Assembly: GCA_902560875.1 (NCBI GenBank)
Contig: CACENO010000002.1
Coordinates: forward strand, 1-64,000
Origin: an uncultured Prochlorococcus sp.
GTDB taxonomy: Bacteria > Cyanobacteriota > Cyanobacteriia > PCC-6307 > Cyanobiaceae
Reading direction: 5' to 3'
DNA: 64,000 bases
The notes under the pieces were generated by a model. That model was given only the letters and a program-made list of their open reading frames with translations. It was not told the origin of the DNA and ran no database searches. The translations under genes were made by a program, and so were the position numbers. Positions 37,243 through 47,870 of the stretch are shown here, one piece after another. Each line of letters begins with the position of its first letter. The first letter of the stretch is position 1.

Positions 37243-38488
37243 GACCACAAGCAATTACCTTCCCTACGATTTTTTCTCCTATGAGTGGTTGATTTGCGCA
37301 AAAAGGATACTTTCTATTGTCATACTTTTGAGTCCATGTTTTTTCTGGATCAAATAAAAGCCAGCGCCTGCTTCCTGTGGTGAGAGATTCTTCTTTTTGA
37401 TTGAGTATCTTTGAGGGGCCAAAACTTAGTGCCTCCCACAATTGCTCGACTGACCATTTGTTTTTAATAACAAGCTCTTGCCATAACAATGGGAGGACTA
37501 GTTCATGTCCACTAAGACCTGGAAACTTTTTGTCTAATGGTAATTTGCTCTCTTCTTCATCTAGAGGGATAGCATGAACTGCTATAGCCGTGATGCATTT
37601 TTCTTTTAATCCTTGAATTAGTGCTAAACGGTCATTTGGTCCTCCTAACGAAGGTATCACTCTCCATCTCATATCATCCTCTGAGAGAGATGCAGTGTCT
37701 TTTATTAAATGCCACCAACAAACACTCGCCATAGGTTTTAGATTGCTTGATGAAAGAATTGAAACGCTGGTTGCAGTGGATATATTCATCAATGTCATAG
37801 AAGTCTCAGGATATTGTCTATAGAGTTCAAGTAGTTGGCCAAGGGGCAAGGTTTCACTTGCAAGAGGGTCTGGTAGCCATCCGGCTCTTAATGTCTCGAC
37901 GCCCTCTCTGGTGATCCCATTGCCTTGGATCTTTCTATCTCTTGGAGCCAATAAGACCGGAGACCGTCCCATCTCTTTGAGATTTAGACCTCTTTGTAGG
38001 ATCCCACAAGGAGGCATCTCATCATCCTCTGCTAATCCAATAGCACCATTCTTAAGTAATTCTGCATGAGAAGAGAGTTCTACACCCTTTCCTTCTTTAC
38101 TAAAGGCACCCCATAAATGAATTGAGACATCACTATTAGGGTTGACAAATCCTTTGAGAGTTTCGGGCTTATCTCTCCATGTTGAGCTTCGAGGTAGAAG
38201 AGCTAATTGGCCATACCCTATTTTAGCGGCTTTTTTTCTGAGACTTATAAGTGTTTCACATCTACCACTTAGAGGCTCTTCTAAAATTGAATGAGGATCA
38301 ACCAAGCAAGGTGCTAGAACTTTCTTTGTTGAAGATTGAGAGGCAAACCCTGCCTCTTTTCCCAGCTTACGAGCTTTTTGTCCAAAAGCTTTTATTTCTC
38401 CATTACTGATGAAAACGGCATCTTGAGTTAAAGGTTTGTTTGACCCATAAAGTATTTGAACTGGGTCTAAAAGATACGAATTAGGCAT
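37214..38488 (-). CDS. Dihydroorotase-like amidohydrolase without the HxH metal motif
   Basis: The protein has 424 residues, similar in layout to PyrC/dihydroorotase (LAPCLVDPHSILEEP, then a long barrel). In active enzymes the first strand ends in DxHxH; here it is DPHSI, so one metal His is missing, and I cannot find the carboxylated Lys with confidence. It is probably a pseudoenzyme or scaffold, like the inactive DHO partners that bind aspartate transcarbamoylase. A catalytic dihydroorotase must be elsewhere in the genome. The end overlaps lepB. Confidence 0.82.
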   Translation of the reverse strand: MPNSYLLDPVQILYGSNKPLTQDAVFISNGEIKAFGQKARKLGKEAGFASQSSTKKVLAPCLVDPHSILEEPLSGRCETLISLRKKAAKIGYGQLALLPRSSTWRDKPETLKGFVNPNSDVSIHLWGAFSKEGKGVELSSHAELLKNGAIGLAEDDEMPPCGILQRGLNLKEMGRSPVLLAPRDRKIQGNGITREGVETLRAGWLPDPLASETLPLGQLLELYRQYPETSMTLMNISTATSVSILSSSNLKPMASVCWWHLIKDTASLSEDDMRWRVIPSLGGPNDRLALIQGLKEKCITAIAVHAIPLDEEESKLPLDKKFPGLSGHELVLPLLWQELVIKNKWSVEQLWEALSFGPSKILNQKEESLTTGSRRWLLFDPEKTWTQKYDNRKYPFCANQPLIGEKIVGKVIACGLRSGDVPND

Positions 38489-38492
38489 GAAG

Positions 38493-39830
38493 TTAGAGAG
38501 CTCCTGTTGCCGTGCTATCGATTACTCCACCTAGGTGAGATGTCAAGTTGAGGCATGTCACGATATCAGGTTGACTTGGGTCTCCTAAGGTGTCGATTAC
38601 TGTAATCCCACCATTTCCTTGTTTTATCATCCAAATTTCTTTTGGGGATAGTCCTAATAGATGACAGAGAATTGTTTTATTGACTGCATCATGAGCTACG
38701 ACTAATGCAGTGTCCTCAACCTTGAGCTGCTCGCAAATTTTCCTCCAACAGTTAATAGACCTATCCCAGACTTGTTGGATTGATTCTCCTTCTGGCATTT
38801 GTACTTGTTCGGGGTGATTTTTCCAGGTTTTGAGCGATTCTGGCCATTGTTCTTTTATTTCTGACTCTAGTTTCCCTTCCCAAAGACCGTGGTTTATTTC
38901 AATTAAGTCCTCTTTAAGTTCAACTTTTAATCCATTGTGTTGTTGAAGAATAGCTTCTGCCGTTTGAAGTGGTCTTTTCATAGAGCTGCTAAATGCTCTA
39001 GTTAGATTTAGCCCGGATAGGAATGAACCAGCGGCTAATGCCTGTGTTTTACCGTTGTTGTTAAGGGGAATATCTATTTGCCCTTGAAAACGTCCTTCAA
39101 GATTCCAGTCAGTTTCTCCATGACGAACAAGGATCACTCGTGCACTTTTCTTCTTTTTAGGTAGGGATGGGTTTAGGTGTGTTGTGCTGTTTAGACATTC
39201 TATTTGAACTTGATATGGGTTTGATTTACTTGTACTTACATTGAAAATTGATATCGAAGCATTATCTAGTTGAAGTCTTCGGAATCCATTTTGAGGATGA
39301 CCCATTAGAAGAATAATTATGGATCGAAGAATGGCATTGTGAGCAACTATCAGGATTGTTTCATTCCTGTCTGGTGAATGTTGATAAAATAGCTTCTTTA
39401 GGAAGGCTTGAGTTTGATCGAATAGATCTTTAATAGGTCTATATTGACTTCCATCGTTTTTTAATAAAATTAGATCTTCAGGGTTTGTTTTCCAAGTTTG
39501 ATAAGCCTTTGGGAAAGTTTTTATCAATTCATCAAGGGTTTTTCCACTCCAGGGTCCAAGATCTACTTCTAAGAGTTCTTCATCGAAAATTGGATCAATT
39601 TTATTTTTCAATTGTCCAATTATATTTATTGTTGTATCCTTAGCTCGCTTTAGAGGTGAGCTATAGACGGTAGTTATTGATAAATCCGATAAAACATCCC
39701 CAGTTTGGATGGCTTGCTTTACTCCATCATTAGTGAGAGTGGAAAGATCGTTGCGACCTTGAATGCGGCGTTCGAGATTGAAGCTGCTTAGACCATGACG
39801 AACGAGTAAAAGACGCAAAGCCACCGGCAA
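38493..39830 (-). CDS. Tandem histidine-phosphatase (phosphoglycerate mutase-like) protein
   Basis: The protein has 445 residues in two phosphatase domains. The first has LLLVRHGLSSFN (about 8-18) and the second VILVRHGETDWN (about 232-242), each with the phospho-His of RHG, and a later His in VAHNAILR and VAHDAVNK. The second domain keeps the ETDWN consensus better than the first. Start at TTG 39830, or GTG 39824. Similar two-domain cyanobacterial proteins act on small phosphorylated molecules; the substrate is unknown. It precedes the dihydroorotase-like gene by four bases. Confidence 0.9.
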   Translation of the reverse strand: MPVALRLLLVRHGLSSFNLERRIQGRNDLSTLTNDGVKQAIQTGDVLSDLSITTVYSSPLKRAKDTTINIIGQLKNKIDPIFDEELLEVDLGPWSGKTLDELIKTFPKAYQTWKTNPEDLILLKNDGSQYRPIKDLFDQTQAFLKKLFYQHSPDRNETILIVAHNAILRSIIILLMGHPQNGFRRLQLDNASISIFNVSTSKSNPYQVQIECLNSTTHLNPSLPKKKKSARVILVRHGETDWNLEGRFQGQIDIPLNNNGKTQALAAGSFLSGLNLTRAFSSSMKRPLQTAEAILQQHNGLKVELKEDLIEINHGLWEGKLESEIKEQWPESLKTWKNHPEQVQMPEGESIQQVWDRSINCWRKICEQLKVEDTALVVAHDAVNKTILCHLLGLSPKEIWMIKQGNGGITVIDTLGDPSQPDIVTCLNLTSHLGGVIDSTATGAL

Positions 39831-39920
39831 ATAGTTTTGGTATAAATCATCGTATTTGGGAATTAGTCGATATAGGCTTTATTGATGTGGAGAATTTATT
39901 TCTTCTAAGACTTTCATTTG

Positions 39921-41288
39921 ATGAAACCTCTTATGCGACAAGCCACCTCGGCAGGGAAAGTGGCAATGGCTGTTCTCTCTCTCTTGCTAACCGTGTTGAT
40001 TTGGGAACGAGGCCTTGAAGATAGCTTTAGTCGGCCGTCAGCGGCACCAAAATTATCTTTGCGACAACAAGAGATTGCTTTATTAGCTGCCCCTGCACTC
40101 CCTGAGTCCATAAAACCATTTTTAGTAGGAGAGAACCCTGAGAATGTTCTTAGAGAAGGTTTAAAAGAAATCCCTCTGGACGAAATGGATGACCGCTTGA
40201 AATTGATGCTTGCGGCTTTGGAACCAGAGATAAAGGATCGGCTTAAAACTTTAAAAGCATCTGTTCAAGACAAGTCTTTATTGCCAATTCAAAAGTCTTT
40301 AACTGAAAGGTCTGGTGATGTTGACCCTCAGCCTTTCGTTTTCAGTGAGGTCGCAGAGCAAAATGATGACCCATTGCTTTATAGGCTTGCATGCCTAGCA
40401 AGTGGTGGAGCTGAAAACCTCTGTGTTGATTTAAGTACTGCCAGGTCAAACGCCTTGAAACTGTCTTTTAGTCAGGGTCTTCCAGCTATTGCAGTCCTCT
40501 TGGGAATTGGCCTATTAATTCGTCAAGTATGGATTTTATTCAGGAATTCCGGTGCTCCTTGGCCTTCATTGATCTCAATGCCTCTCTCAACAGTTGATAT
40601 GGTGCTGTTGGTTGCAGGAGGTTTTGTTGTCTTAGGAGAAGTCTTCTTCCCTGCCTTGGTAGCTCCCATAAGTGAAATTTTTACTAAAAAGCTAGATAGT
40701 CCATTAAAAGAATCTTTGAGGGTTTTTATTGGTTATGTGGCGATGACGCTTCCTCCCTTACTAATCCTTCGTCAACAAATTAAGGGTATTACTGATTTTA
40801 AAGAACCAGAGGGCGGATGGCTTCAATGGAAATTGTTTCCTATTGACGAAGCCTTTGCCAAAGGTTCATCTGGCTGGCTAATGGCGATGCCACTCGTTCT
40901 CCTTACTAGTTGGTTGATGAATTTGTTAGTAGGAGATCAAGGAGGAAGTAATCCTCTGATTGATCTGGTCCTTCGTAGCCATGATCCCCTTTCTTTGCTT
41001 CTTCTTCTGGCAACAACTGTTATTTTGGCGCCTCTTTTTGAAGAGTTGATTTTTAGAGGTGCTCTTCTTCCCGTTTTGGCTAAGTCACTAGGAAGAAGTT
41101 GGGGAGTAGTGGTTAGTGCATTGGTTTTTGCTTTGGCACATTTAAGTGTCGGTGAATTTGCTCCTTTAGCTGTTTTAGGACTTGGACTTGCTTTGTTAAG
41201 ACTTAGTTCGGGCCGACTTTTCCCTTGTGTCCTGATGCATTCTCTATGGAATGGACTTACCTTTGGCAACTTGCTTTTGCTTGGTTAG
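39921..41288 (+). CDS. CPBP (CAAX-like) membrane protease family protein
   Basis: 455 residues from ATG 39921. A first hydrophobic stretch (AMAVLSLLLTVLIW) is followed by a long soluble region, then several membrane segments from about 190 on. The family motif EELIFRGALLP holds the catalytic Glu pair and Arg; a downstream FALAHLS gives the metal His. CPBP members often protect against bacteriocins or process peptides; the role here is unknown. The N-terminal 150-residue soluble part is not typical of the family. Confidence 0.88.
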   Translation: MKPLMRQATSAGKVAMAVLSLLLTVLIWERGLEDSFSRPSAAPKLSLRQQEIALLAAPALPESIKPFLVGENPENVLREGLKEIPLDEMDDRLKLMLAALEPEIKDRLKTLKASVQDKSLLPIQKSLTERSGDVDPQPFVFSEVAEQNDDPLLYRLACLASGGAENLCVDLSTARSNALKLSFSQGLPAIAVLLGIGLLIRQVWILFRNSGAPWPSLISMPLSTVDMVLLVAGGFVVLGEVFFPALVAPISEIFTKKLDSPLKESLRVFIGYVAMTLPPLLILRQQIKGITDFKEPEGGWLQWKLFPIDEAFAKGSSGWLMAMPLVLLTSWLMNLLVGDQGGSNPLIDLVLRSHDPLSLLLLLATTVILAPLFEELIFRGALLPVLAKSLGRSWGVVVSALVFALAHLSVGEFAPLAVLGLGLALLRLSSGRLFPCVLMHSLWNGLTFGNLLLLG

Positions 41289-41377
41289 TGGTTTTATCTT
41301 TTGTTAGATTTTGTTCTCTTAAGCCCTTGCGATGGAATGTTTTGGGTGTTTGACTAAATAATTAAGGGGTTTATTTA

Positions 41378-41851
41378 GTGGTCGCTCTTGCAAGATCGCG
41401 TCCTGTATCTTCTGAGCATGCTTTTAACAAAGCTCGTTCCTCAGGACCGTTACATTTAATTCATGGATCTTTCTCTACGAAGAAAGTTGCACGTCAATTT
41501 CCAGTTCTTGCAGGTTTTCATAAAGCTACTGATGGAGCATTATTTGGAGTATTAATTGCAGTTGTAGTTATGTCTGCTTTTAGCTTGCATTGGAGATATC
41601 TATGGACTGTTGCTTATACCCGGTTAGAAGCAACTCGTGATTTAGCACATAGACTTACTGATTCCACTGCAATGCTTGAGCAACATCTTCTGCAGCAAGG
41701 TAGTTTGCCTTATTCTATGGTTAGAACCAAGGCATCAAATTTAATTTATTTAGAAAACCCTGGAAAGAATAGTCGTTCTGAAAACGATATTTCTAAAGGG
41801 ACTAGTCTTTCAGATAGATTTGTCTCAAATGTAATTAAATACGGCTACTAA
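41378..41851 (+). CDS. FtsL-like bitopic protein, coupled to the penicillin-binding protein
   Basis: 157 residues from a GTG start. About 45-50 cytoplasmic residues, one membrane span (about 53-71: GALFGVLIAVVVMSAFSLHW), then a helical stretch (LEATRDLAHRLTDSTAMLEQHLL) with coiled-coil character, then a polar tail. The topology and the place just before ftsI match divisome protein FtsL. The stop TAA and the ATG of ftsI overlap (TAATG), so translation is probably coupled. Sequence identity to known FtsL is not visible, so the name is an inference. Confidence 0.65.
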   Translation: MVALARSRPVSSEHAFNKARSSGPLHLIHGSFSTKKVARQFPVLAGFHKATDGALFGVLIAVVVMSAFSLHWRYLWTVAYTRLEATRDLAHRLTDSTAMLEQHLLQQGSLPYSMVRTKASNLIYLENPGKNSRSENDISKGTSLSDRFVSNVIKYGY

Positions 41852-43656
41852 TGCCGCTCAATAGAAAACGTGCTTTGAGGAAAGCGCGTAGAAAACGGAA
41901 AGGCGCAATTCCTATTAATCCTATTGTGTCTTTTAGGTTGAGATTGGTTTTTGCCATTCTTTTTTGTGGCCTTTTAGGACTGATGGGCAGAATGGCTTCT
42001 CTTCAAGTGATTCAGGCCAATGAATTGGAGACTAAAGCTCGTGCACTTCAAACACAGAAAATAAAACCTCTAGGAACAAGGCGATCTATTGTTGATCGCA
42101 ATGGAAGATTGATTGCTTTAGATGAAGAGCGTTTTCGGCTTTGGGCTCATCCTAGATATTTCAATTTTCCTGGAGATGCCCCTACATATATTCGAAACCC
42201 TGTTGACGTTGCTTATAAACTTTCAGCCCCTTTGTCTATGCCTGTATCTGACGTGATAAATCTATTAGGTGATAGATCCTCGGGTGTAAAGTTGGCAGAA
42301 GATATTGATCATGAAATTGCTTCAAAAATTAGAAGTTTAGGCATTAGTGGTCTAGACCTTGAGGCATATCCTCAACGTGTTTACCCACGAGGATCTCTTT
42401 TCGCTAATGTTGTTGGGTTTTTGAATCAGGACAGAATCCCTCAGGCTGGATTGGAACAGAGCCTTAATAAAAAGCTTGTTCGTAAAGAAAAGGCTCGTAA
42501 TTTGCGACGAGGTGCTGATGGCACTCCTTTGCCTGATGATTTAGCTCCTGGTGTTTTATATAAAGATGATTTACAACTGCACCTTACTCTTGATGCGCGC
42601 CTTCAAGAATTGGCAACTAATGCTTTAAGTGACCAGGTTCAGGCTTGGAATGCGAAAAAAGGAGTGGCAATTGTTATGGACGTCACAAATGGAGAGCTTT
42701 TGGCACTAGCATCAACTCCTACATATAATCCAAATCGATATTGGAAATATTCACCTTCTCTTTTTCGAGAATGGTCTGTTCAAGATCTTTTTGAGCCGGG
42801 TTCTACTTTTAAACCTATTAATCTTGCATTAGCCCTTGAAGAAGGAGTCATTAATAAGAATGGAACTGTTAATGATCCAGGGAAGGTAGTCATCGGTGGA
42901 TGGCCTATCTATAACCATGATCGCCGCCCTAATGGTGTTATTGATTTTTCTACTGTTTTACAGGTCTCTAGCAACGTTGGGATGGTAAATGTAATGCGTC
43001 AAATGCAACCCGCACGTTATTGGGATTGGCTGCATCGATTGGGACTTGATGTCAGACCTCAAACTGATTTGCCTGGAGCTTTGGCTGGTCACTTAAAAGG
43101 TAAAGAAGAGTTCGTTTCCCAACCGATAGAACCAGCTGTTGCCTCTTATGGGCAAGGCTTTTCTCTTACGCCTTTAAAGTTGGTTCAATTACATGCACTT
43201 ATTGCTAATGGAGGTCATCTCGTACGCCCTCATATAACTCGCGGCCTTCAATCTCAAGCGGGGTTATCCACTCCAAGTAAGAAAAACACTTATCCTCTTA
43301 TAAGCCCTGAGGTGACTGAGGTGGTCCTTAGGTGGATGGAGGCGGTTGTTGAATCAGGATCAGGAACTGGTGTGAAAACACCTGGCTATCGAATAGGAGG
43401 TAAAACTGGTACTGCAGAGAAAGTTGTAAATGGGGCTTATCAACAAGGCGTCAAGATCTGTAGTTTTGTCGCCAATTTACCGATAGAGAGCCCCCGATAC
43501 GTTGTTTTAGTCGTAGTAGATGAACCTAAGGGTGAAGATGCATATGGTTCAACAGTTGCAGTGCCTGTCGCTAAGAAGATTATTGATGGATTACTTGTCT
43601 TGGAGCAAATTCCTCCAAGCACAGAAAACAGTGGTTTGAAGCCTGCAAAAGGTTGA
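41851..43656 (+). CDS. ftsI: Penicillin-binding protein (FtsI/PBP class B transpeptidase)
   Basis: Septal peptidoglycan cross-linking enzyme, 601 residues. A basic N-terminus with a membrane span (about 27-45), a dimerisation region, then the transpeptidase domain: active Ser in GSTFKPIN, SSNVG (SxN), and GKTGTAEK (KTG). The first methionine overlaps the stop of the FtsL-like gene. It is one of the core cell-division genes. Confidence 0.94.
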   Translation: MPLNRKRALRKARRKRKGAIPINPIVSFRLRLVFAILFCGLLGLMGRMASLQVIQANELETKARALQTQKIKPLGTRRSIVDRNGRLIALDEERFRLWAHPRYFNFPGDAPTYIRNPVDVAYKLSAPLSMPVSDVINLLGDRSSGVKLAEDIDHEIASKIRSLGISGLDLEAYPQRVYPRGSLFANVVGFLNQDRIPQAGLEQSLNKKLVRKEKARNLRRGADGTPLPDDLAPGVLYKDDLQLHLTLDARLQELATNALSDQVQAWNAKKGVAIVMDVTNGELLALASTPTYNPNRYWKYSPSLFREWSVQDLFEPGSTFKPINLALALEEGVINKNGTVNDPGKVVIGGWPIYNHDRRPNGVIDFSTVLQVSSNVGMVNVMRQMQPARYWDWLHRLGLDVRPQTDLPGALAGHLKGKEEFVSQPIEPAVASYGQGFSLTPLKLVQLHALIANGGHLVRPHITRGLQSQAGLSTPSKKNTYPLISPEVTEVVLRWMEAVVESGSGTGVKTPGYRIGGKTGTAEKVVNGAYQQGVKICSFVANLPIESPRYVVLVVVDEPKGEDAYGSTVAVPVAKKIIDGLLVLEQIPPSTENSGLKPAKG

Positions 43657-43749
43657 GATTTTAGAAAAGTTTCATTTGGAGTCGCTGTCAAGGTATGTAA
43701 TCTCGAAAAAAGATGGCTAACTTACGAGCGCATCTGAGATATCGTTTTT

Positions 43750-44922
43750 ATGGCCACCCTCCTCGAACAACTTTCCTCGATGACTGTGGTTGTTGCAGAT
43801 ACAGGGGAGTTAGATGCTATTAAAACTTTTACTCCTAGGGATGCAACCACCAATCCTTCATTGATTTTGGCTGCTGCTCAGATTCCGGCTTATCAGAGTT
43901 TGATTGATGAAGCACTTAAATTCTCTAGAGACAAAATTGGACTTGGGGCAGCAGTTGAAGAAGTAGTAGAAGAAGCTCTAGATGAGATTTGTGTGATTTT
44001 TGGCAAGGAAATTCTGAAATTAATTCCAGGCCGCGTCTCTACAGAAGTTGATGCAAGGTTGAGCTTTGATCAAGATGCAACTATTGCAAAAGCCAGGAAA
44101 ATTATCAGTCTTTATAATGAAGCTGGTATTTCAAATGATCGAGTTCTTATTAAAATTGCTTCAACATGGGAGGGGATTAAGGCAGCAGAAATCCTTGAGA
44201 AGGAAGGTATCCACTGTAACCTAACATTATTGTTTGGCTTTTCACAGGCTGCTGCTTGTGCGGAAGCCGGAGTTACTTTAATCTCACCATTTGTAGGAAG
44301 GATACTTGATTGGTATAAAGCTAATGAAGGCAAACAATCTTATATAGGATGTGAAGATCCAGGTGTTATTTCAGTAACTAAAATATTCAATTATTTTAAA
44401 ACCCATGGCTATAAAACAGAAGTTATGGGAGCAAGCTTTCGAAATATTGATGAGATTATTGAGTTAGCAGGTTGCGATCTGCTTACTATCTCTCCAAAAC
44501 TATTAGATCAGCTAAGTAAAACGCAACTTCCACTAAAAAAGAAATTGGATTCTGTAAATCCTGAAAATGTTGGAGATAAAATAGATATTGATAAAAAAAG
44601 ATTTGATTTTTTAATGTCAGAAGATCGTATGGCAAGAGAAAAATTGGATGAGGGAATTCGTGGCTTTAGCAAAGCTATTGAAACTTTGGAGGCACAACTT
44701 GCCCATCGCTTTGCTGTAATTGAAGGCGGATCAGCTTTTTCACATGTTGTTCATGAAATTTTCATGCTGAATGACCTTGATGGTGATGGGTGTATTACAA
44801 GAGAAGAATGGTTGGGAAGTGATGCTGTTTTTGATGCTCTTGATAATGACCATGATGGTCGATTGCTTCAAAATGATTTATTTTCAGGCCTTGGTGCTGC
44901 GTTAGCACTTAGCCCAAAATAG
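43750..44922 (+). CDS. tal: Transaldolase with C-terminal EF-hand pair
   Basis: Pentose phosphate pathway enzyme, 390 residues. The transaldolase barrel ends at about residue 325, with the Schiff-base Lys135 in VLIKIAST and [10 protein letters not shown] at the start. Then come two EF hands: loop 1 at 342-353 ([12 protein letters not shown]), with all the usual acidic positions; loop 2 at 365-376 ([12 protein letters not shown]). The fusion suggests calcium binding controls activity or assembly. It is preceded by ftsI with a 93-bp gap. Confidence 0.93.
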   Translation: MATLLEQLSSMTVVVADTGELDAIKTFTPRDATTNPSLILAAAQIPAYQSLIDEALKFSRDKIGLGAAVEEVVEEALDEICVIFGKEILKLIPGRVSTEVDARLSFDQDATIAKARKIISLYNEAGISNDRVLIKIASTWEGIKAAEILEKEGIHCNLTLLFGFSQAAACAEAGVTLISPFVGRILDWYKANEGKQSYIGCEDPGVISVTKIFNYFKTHGYKTEVMGASFRNIDEIIELAGCDLLTISPKLLDQLSKTQLPLKKKLDSVNPENVGDKIDIDKKRFDFLMSEDRMAREKLDEGIRGFSKAIETLEAQLAHRFAVIEGGSAFSHVVHEIFMLNDLDGDGCITREEWLGSDAVFDALDNDHDGRLLQNDLFSGLGAALALSPK

Positions 44923-45100
44923 GTTTATACAGGAATTTAAATCGATAGAGTTCTTTTGCAATTTATATCCTTTTCCTGTAGAGAATTATGTTTTTATTTG
45001 TTAGATTAATTATTAAAATCTTTAAAGATAAAAATAATTTGAATGTTTGGAAAATTCAATTTTTATAATATAAGTATAACCAAGCATAGGAATCTGTTTT

Positions 45101-45322
45101 TTAGAAGTACTTCCATATCGCATCTTGGGGGATTTGGGGACTTTCTTTTTTATTGAAAGGCTCGTCAAATTTGACGCGCCATTCGGGCACTCTGCAAGTT
45201 ACAAAATCTGTTCGCTCAATCAATATTCCATCCTCATTGGTTTTACTTGCAATGAATCCTGAAACCCATGAGCCCCCTTTTAAGCCTCCTTTAAACCAGA
45301 CCCAAGCCTTTTTCTTTTCCAT
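45101..45322 (-). CDS. Small conserved hypothetical protein
   Basis: The protein has 73 residues. It is rich in Trp and basic residues (KKKAWVWFKGGLKGGSWVSGFIAS) and ends VPEWRVKFDEPF...WKYF. It looks like a compact beta-type protein. It lies alone between transaldolase and the geranylgeranyl-reductase-like gene. The composition is unlike random ORFs in this AT-rich DNA. No function can be named. Confidence 0.6.
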   Translation of the reverse strand: MEKKKAWVWFKGGLKGGSWVSGFIASKTNEDGILIERTDFVTCRVPEWRVKFDEPFNKKESPQIPQDAIWKYF

Positions 45323-45423
45323 TGTCTAAAAAGTTGCTGTGTATATGATTGTGAATCAATTTTGATTTTTATTCAAGGAAGATTAAATGTGAACTGTTCA
45401 GAAAAAATTACTGGTTGTTGTAT

Positions 45424-46557
45424 TCAAGATCTTTGGAAAAGAAGCCTTTTGATAACTCTTGTAGCAATGTCACCATAACCCATTTCCCCAGAAAGTATCT
45501 GAGCAATTCTTTGGGGTGCCGTAGGCCTTTTAATCCCTAGTTGATATCCAACTTTGGGGAACCTATAGAAAACTTGAGAAATTCTTTTTCCCCAAGCCAT
45601 TGACTCACCCCATTCCTTTCTCATTGTTTCTGTGTAGTCATTAAGGTCTTTGTTATTACCTCGTAACCAATTATTTATGCTTTTTGATGCTTCGTATCCG
45701 CTCATTATTGCTGGTCTGAGACCTTCAGCGAGGAATGGATCGCATAGAGAAGCTGCATCACCTATTGCGACCATACCGCTCCCGTTTAGAGGGTAATTCC
45801 CATTCCAAACTCTTAAACGTGATGCTTGACGAATTCCATCATTTTGATTAAATCCAAGGGATGGAAGGATTTGATCGAGTATTGATTCAGTATTTACTGC
45901 ATGTTGACCGATAAAACTACCAATACCAATATTTACTCCTCCTTCTATGGGGAATGCCCAAGCAAAGCCATAAGGTACAAGGCCAAATTCAAACCTTGTT
46001 GTTCCTTTTTCAAGAGTTCCACTTCGATTTAATCTCACGGAAGTTGTAAATGCATGGTGCTGAGTTTTAGGTCCTAAGCCAAACTTCTTGGGCCATGGAG
46101 AGTTGGAGCCATCAGCAATAACTACTACTTTTGCGTTTAGTTGTTGACCCTTCTCATTAGTGACCTGCCAATAATTGCCTCTTCTCTCTATATTTTCAAC
46201 TCTAAAAGGTTTTAGCAGCTCTGCTCCTTCATTAATAGCTTGACTGGTAATGAAATGATCAAGTTTTTCTCTTTTGACAATCCAAAATGGAGAGGAGCCC
46301 GGTAAATCTGCTTTTACTTGATCTGAAAGATTCCATGTGAAGTCAACTCTATTTACAACATCATCAACTACTGGTTTTAGGTCAAATGGGAACCATTTCT
46401 GAACAGCAGCGGCCATCCCTCCTGCACAAGGCTTGACAAGGTTCATTGAACTCTTTTCAAGAAGAACTACATCATTTCCAGCTTTAGCCAGATGAAAGGC
46501 AGCAGTAGAACCTGCAACACCTGCTCCTATTATTAATACGTCTTTTGTTTTGCTCAA
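45424..46557 (-). CDS. FAD-dependent geranylgeranyl-reductase-family enzyme
   Basis: The protein has 377 residues. FAD motif [20 protein letters not shown]; the ribose-binding end VLLEKS; and the later [22 protein letters not shown] that is typical of geranylgeranyl reductases (ChlP). It is shorter than ChlP and may act on another isoprenoid or carotenoid. Its start TTG overlaps the frr stop (TTGA), so the two genes are coupled. The specific substrate is unknown. Confidence 0.85.
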   Translation of the reverse strand: MSKTKDVLIIGAGVAGSTAAFHLAKAGNDVVLLEKSSMNLVKPCAGGMAAAVQKWFPFDLKPVVDDVVNRVDFTWNLSDQVKADLPGSSPFWIVKREKLDHFITSQAINEGAELLKPFRVENIERRGNYWQVTNEKGQQLNAKVVVIADGSNSPWPKKFGLGPKTQHHAFTTSVRLNRSGTLEKGTTRFEFGLVPYGFAWAFPIEGGVNIGIGSFIGQHAVNTESILDQILPSLGFNQNDGIRQASRLRVWNGNYPLNGSGMVAIGDAASLCDPFLAEGLRPAIMSGYEASKSINNWLRGNNKDLNDYTETMRKEWGESMAWGKRISQVFYRFPKVGYQLGIKRPTAPQRIAQILSGEMGYGDIATRVIKRLLFQRS

Positions 46558-47102
46558 ACCTTGAGGATGTCTGCTTCTTTTTCACTAAGTAATCCATCTA
46601 TTTCAGAAATAAATCTGTTAGTTAGCTTTTGCATCTTTTCTTGTTCGTCATGACTTTGATCTTCAGACATCTCTCCAGATTTTTCTAGTTTTTTGATTTT
46701 GTCTATTGCATCGCGCCTATTATTTCTAAGAGATACTTTTCCTTCTTCTGCATATTTGGAAGCTATTTTGCAAAATTCTTTGCGACGTTCTTCTGTTAAA
46801 GGTGGAACATTAATTCTAATAACTTTACCATCATTATTTGGAGTAAATCCAAGATCACTCGTTGCAATAGCCTTTTCAATAAGTGCTATTGAACTTAAAT
46901 CAAAAGGTTGAATTGAAATTGTTTGAGAATCTGGTGTTGATAAGGTTGCAAGTGCCTTAAGTGGAGTATCTGTTCCGTAATATTCAACATTTATTCGGTC
47001 TAGCAACGATGGATTTGCACGACCAGTACGAATTGAGTTGAAGTTGCGCCTTGTTGCCTCCACTGATTTGTGCATGTTGGCTTCGATTTCTTGGTTCGAC
47101 AT
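46554..47102 (-). CDS. frr: Ribosome recycling factor
   Basis: Splits post-termination ribosomes with EF-G. 182 residues from the ATG at 47102 ([21 protein letters not shown]); a start at 47120 would add six. Motifs: [43 protein letters not shown], and the C-terminal [15 protein letters not shown]. The stop TGA overlaps the next gene's TTG. Follows pyrH, the usual order in bacteria. Confidence 0.96.
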   Translation of the reverse strand: MSNQEIEANMHKSVEATRRNFNSIRTGRANPSLLDRINVEYYGTDTPLKALATLSTPDSQTISIQPFDLSSIALIEKAIATSDLGFTPNNDGKVIRINVPPLTEERRKEFCKIASKYAEEGKVSLRNNRRDAIDKIKKLEKSGEMSEDQSHDEQEKMQKLTNRFISEIDGLLSEKEADILKV

Positions 47103-47156
47103 GGGCTTTACAGAAGGCAAAGGCGATGGTTTGAAGGAAAAAGCTAAATGTTGTGT

Positions 47157-47870
47157 TTAGCTTGCATTACCGATACGGGAACCAACAGATTCTCCTGCCA
47201 CGGCTTTAATAATGTTGCCTGGTTCAAAAAGGTTAAACACGACTATTGGAATGTTGTTGTCTTTACAAAGAGCAATTGCCGTGCTGTCCATTACTGCAAT
47301 CTCACGGCTAAGAACTTCTTGATAATTGAGAGTCTTGTAGCGAACTGCATCAGGGAAAAGCTCAGGATCTTTGTCATAAACTCCATCGACTTTTGTTGCT
47401 TTAAAAACAACATCAGCATTAATTTCTGCTGCTCGCAAGGCTGCGGTTGTGTCCGTGGTAAAAAATGGGGTGCCACATCCTCCCCCAAAGACCACTACTC
47501 TTCCTTTCTCAAGATGACGAATTGCCCTTCTGCGTATATAGGGTTCAGCGACCTCTTGCATTTCTATGGCTGTCTGCACTCTTGTTTCAACACCAGCCCT
47601 TTCTAAGCCATCTTGCAAAGTGATTGCATTCATTATCGTTGCAAGCATTCCAACATAATCGGCAGTAGCTCTATCCATTCCAGCTGCCGAACCTTTTAGT
47701 CCTCGGAAGATATTTCCACCACCAACAACAATTGCCAATTGGGTTCCATTTGCAATGACCTTTGACACATCAGCGGCAATAGATTGAACTATTGCTGGAT
47801 CAATGCCATATGGCTTTTCTCCCATCAGAGCTTCGCCGCTGAGTTTGAGGAGGGCTCGCGCGTAAGACAT
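47157..47870 (-). CDS. pyrH: UMP kinase
   Basis: Makes UDP from UMP; 237 residues, amino-acid-kinase fold. Motifs: [48 protein letters not shown], and [10 protein letters not shown]. The start at 47870 is the usual [14 protein letters not shown]. Directly upstream of frr with a 54-bp gap on the same strand, the classic pyrH-frr pair. Confidence 0.97.
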   Translation of the reverse strand: MSYARALLKLSGEALMGEKPYGIDPAIVQSIAADVSKVIANGTQLAIVVGGGNIFRGLKGSAAGMDRATADYVGMLATIMNAITLQDGLERAGVETRVQTAIEMQEVAEPYIRRRAIRHLEKGRVVVFGGGCGTPFFTTDTTAALRAAEINADVVFKATKVDGVYDKDPELFPDAVRYKTLNYQEVLSREIAVMDSTAIALCKDNNIPIVVFNLFEPGNIIKAVAGESVGSRIGNAS

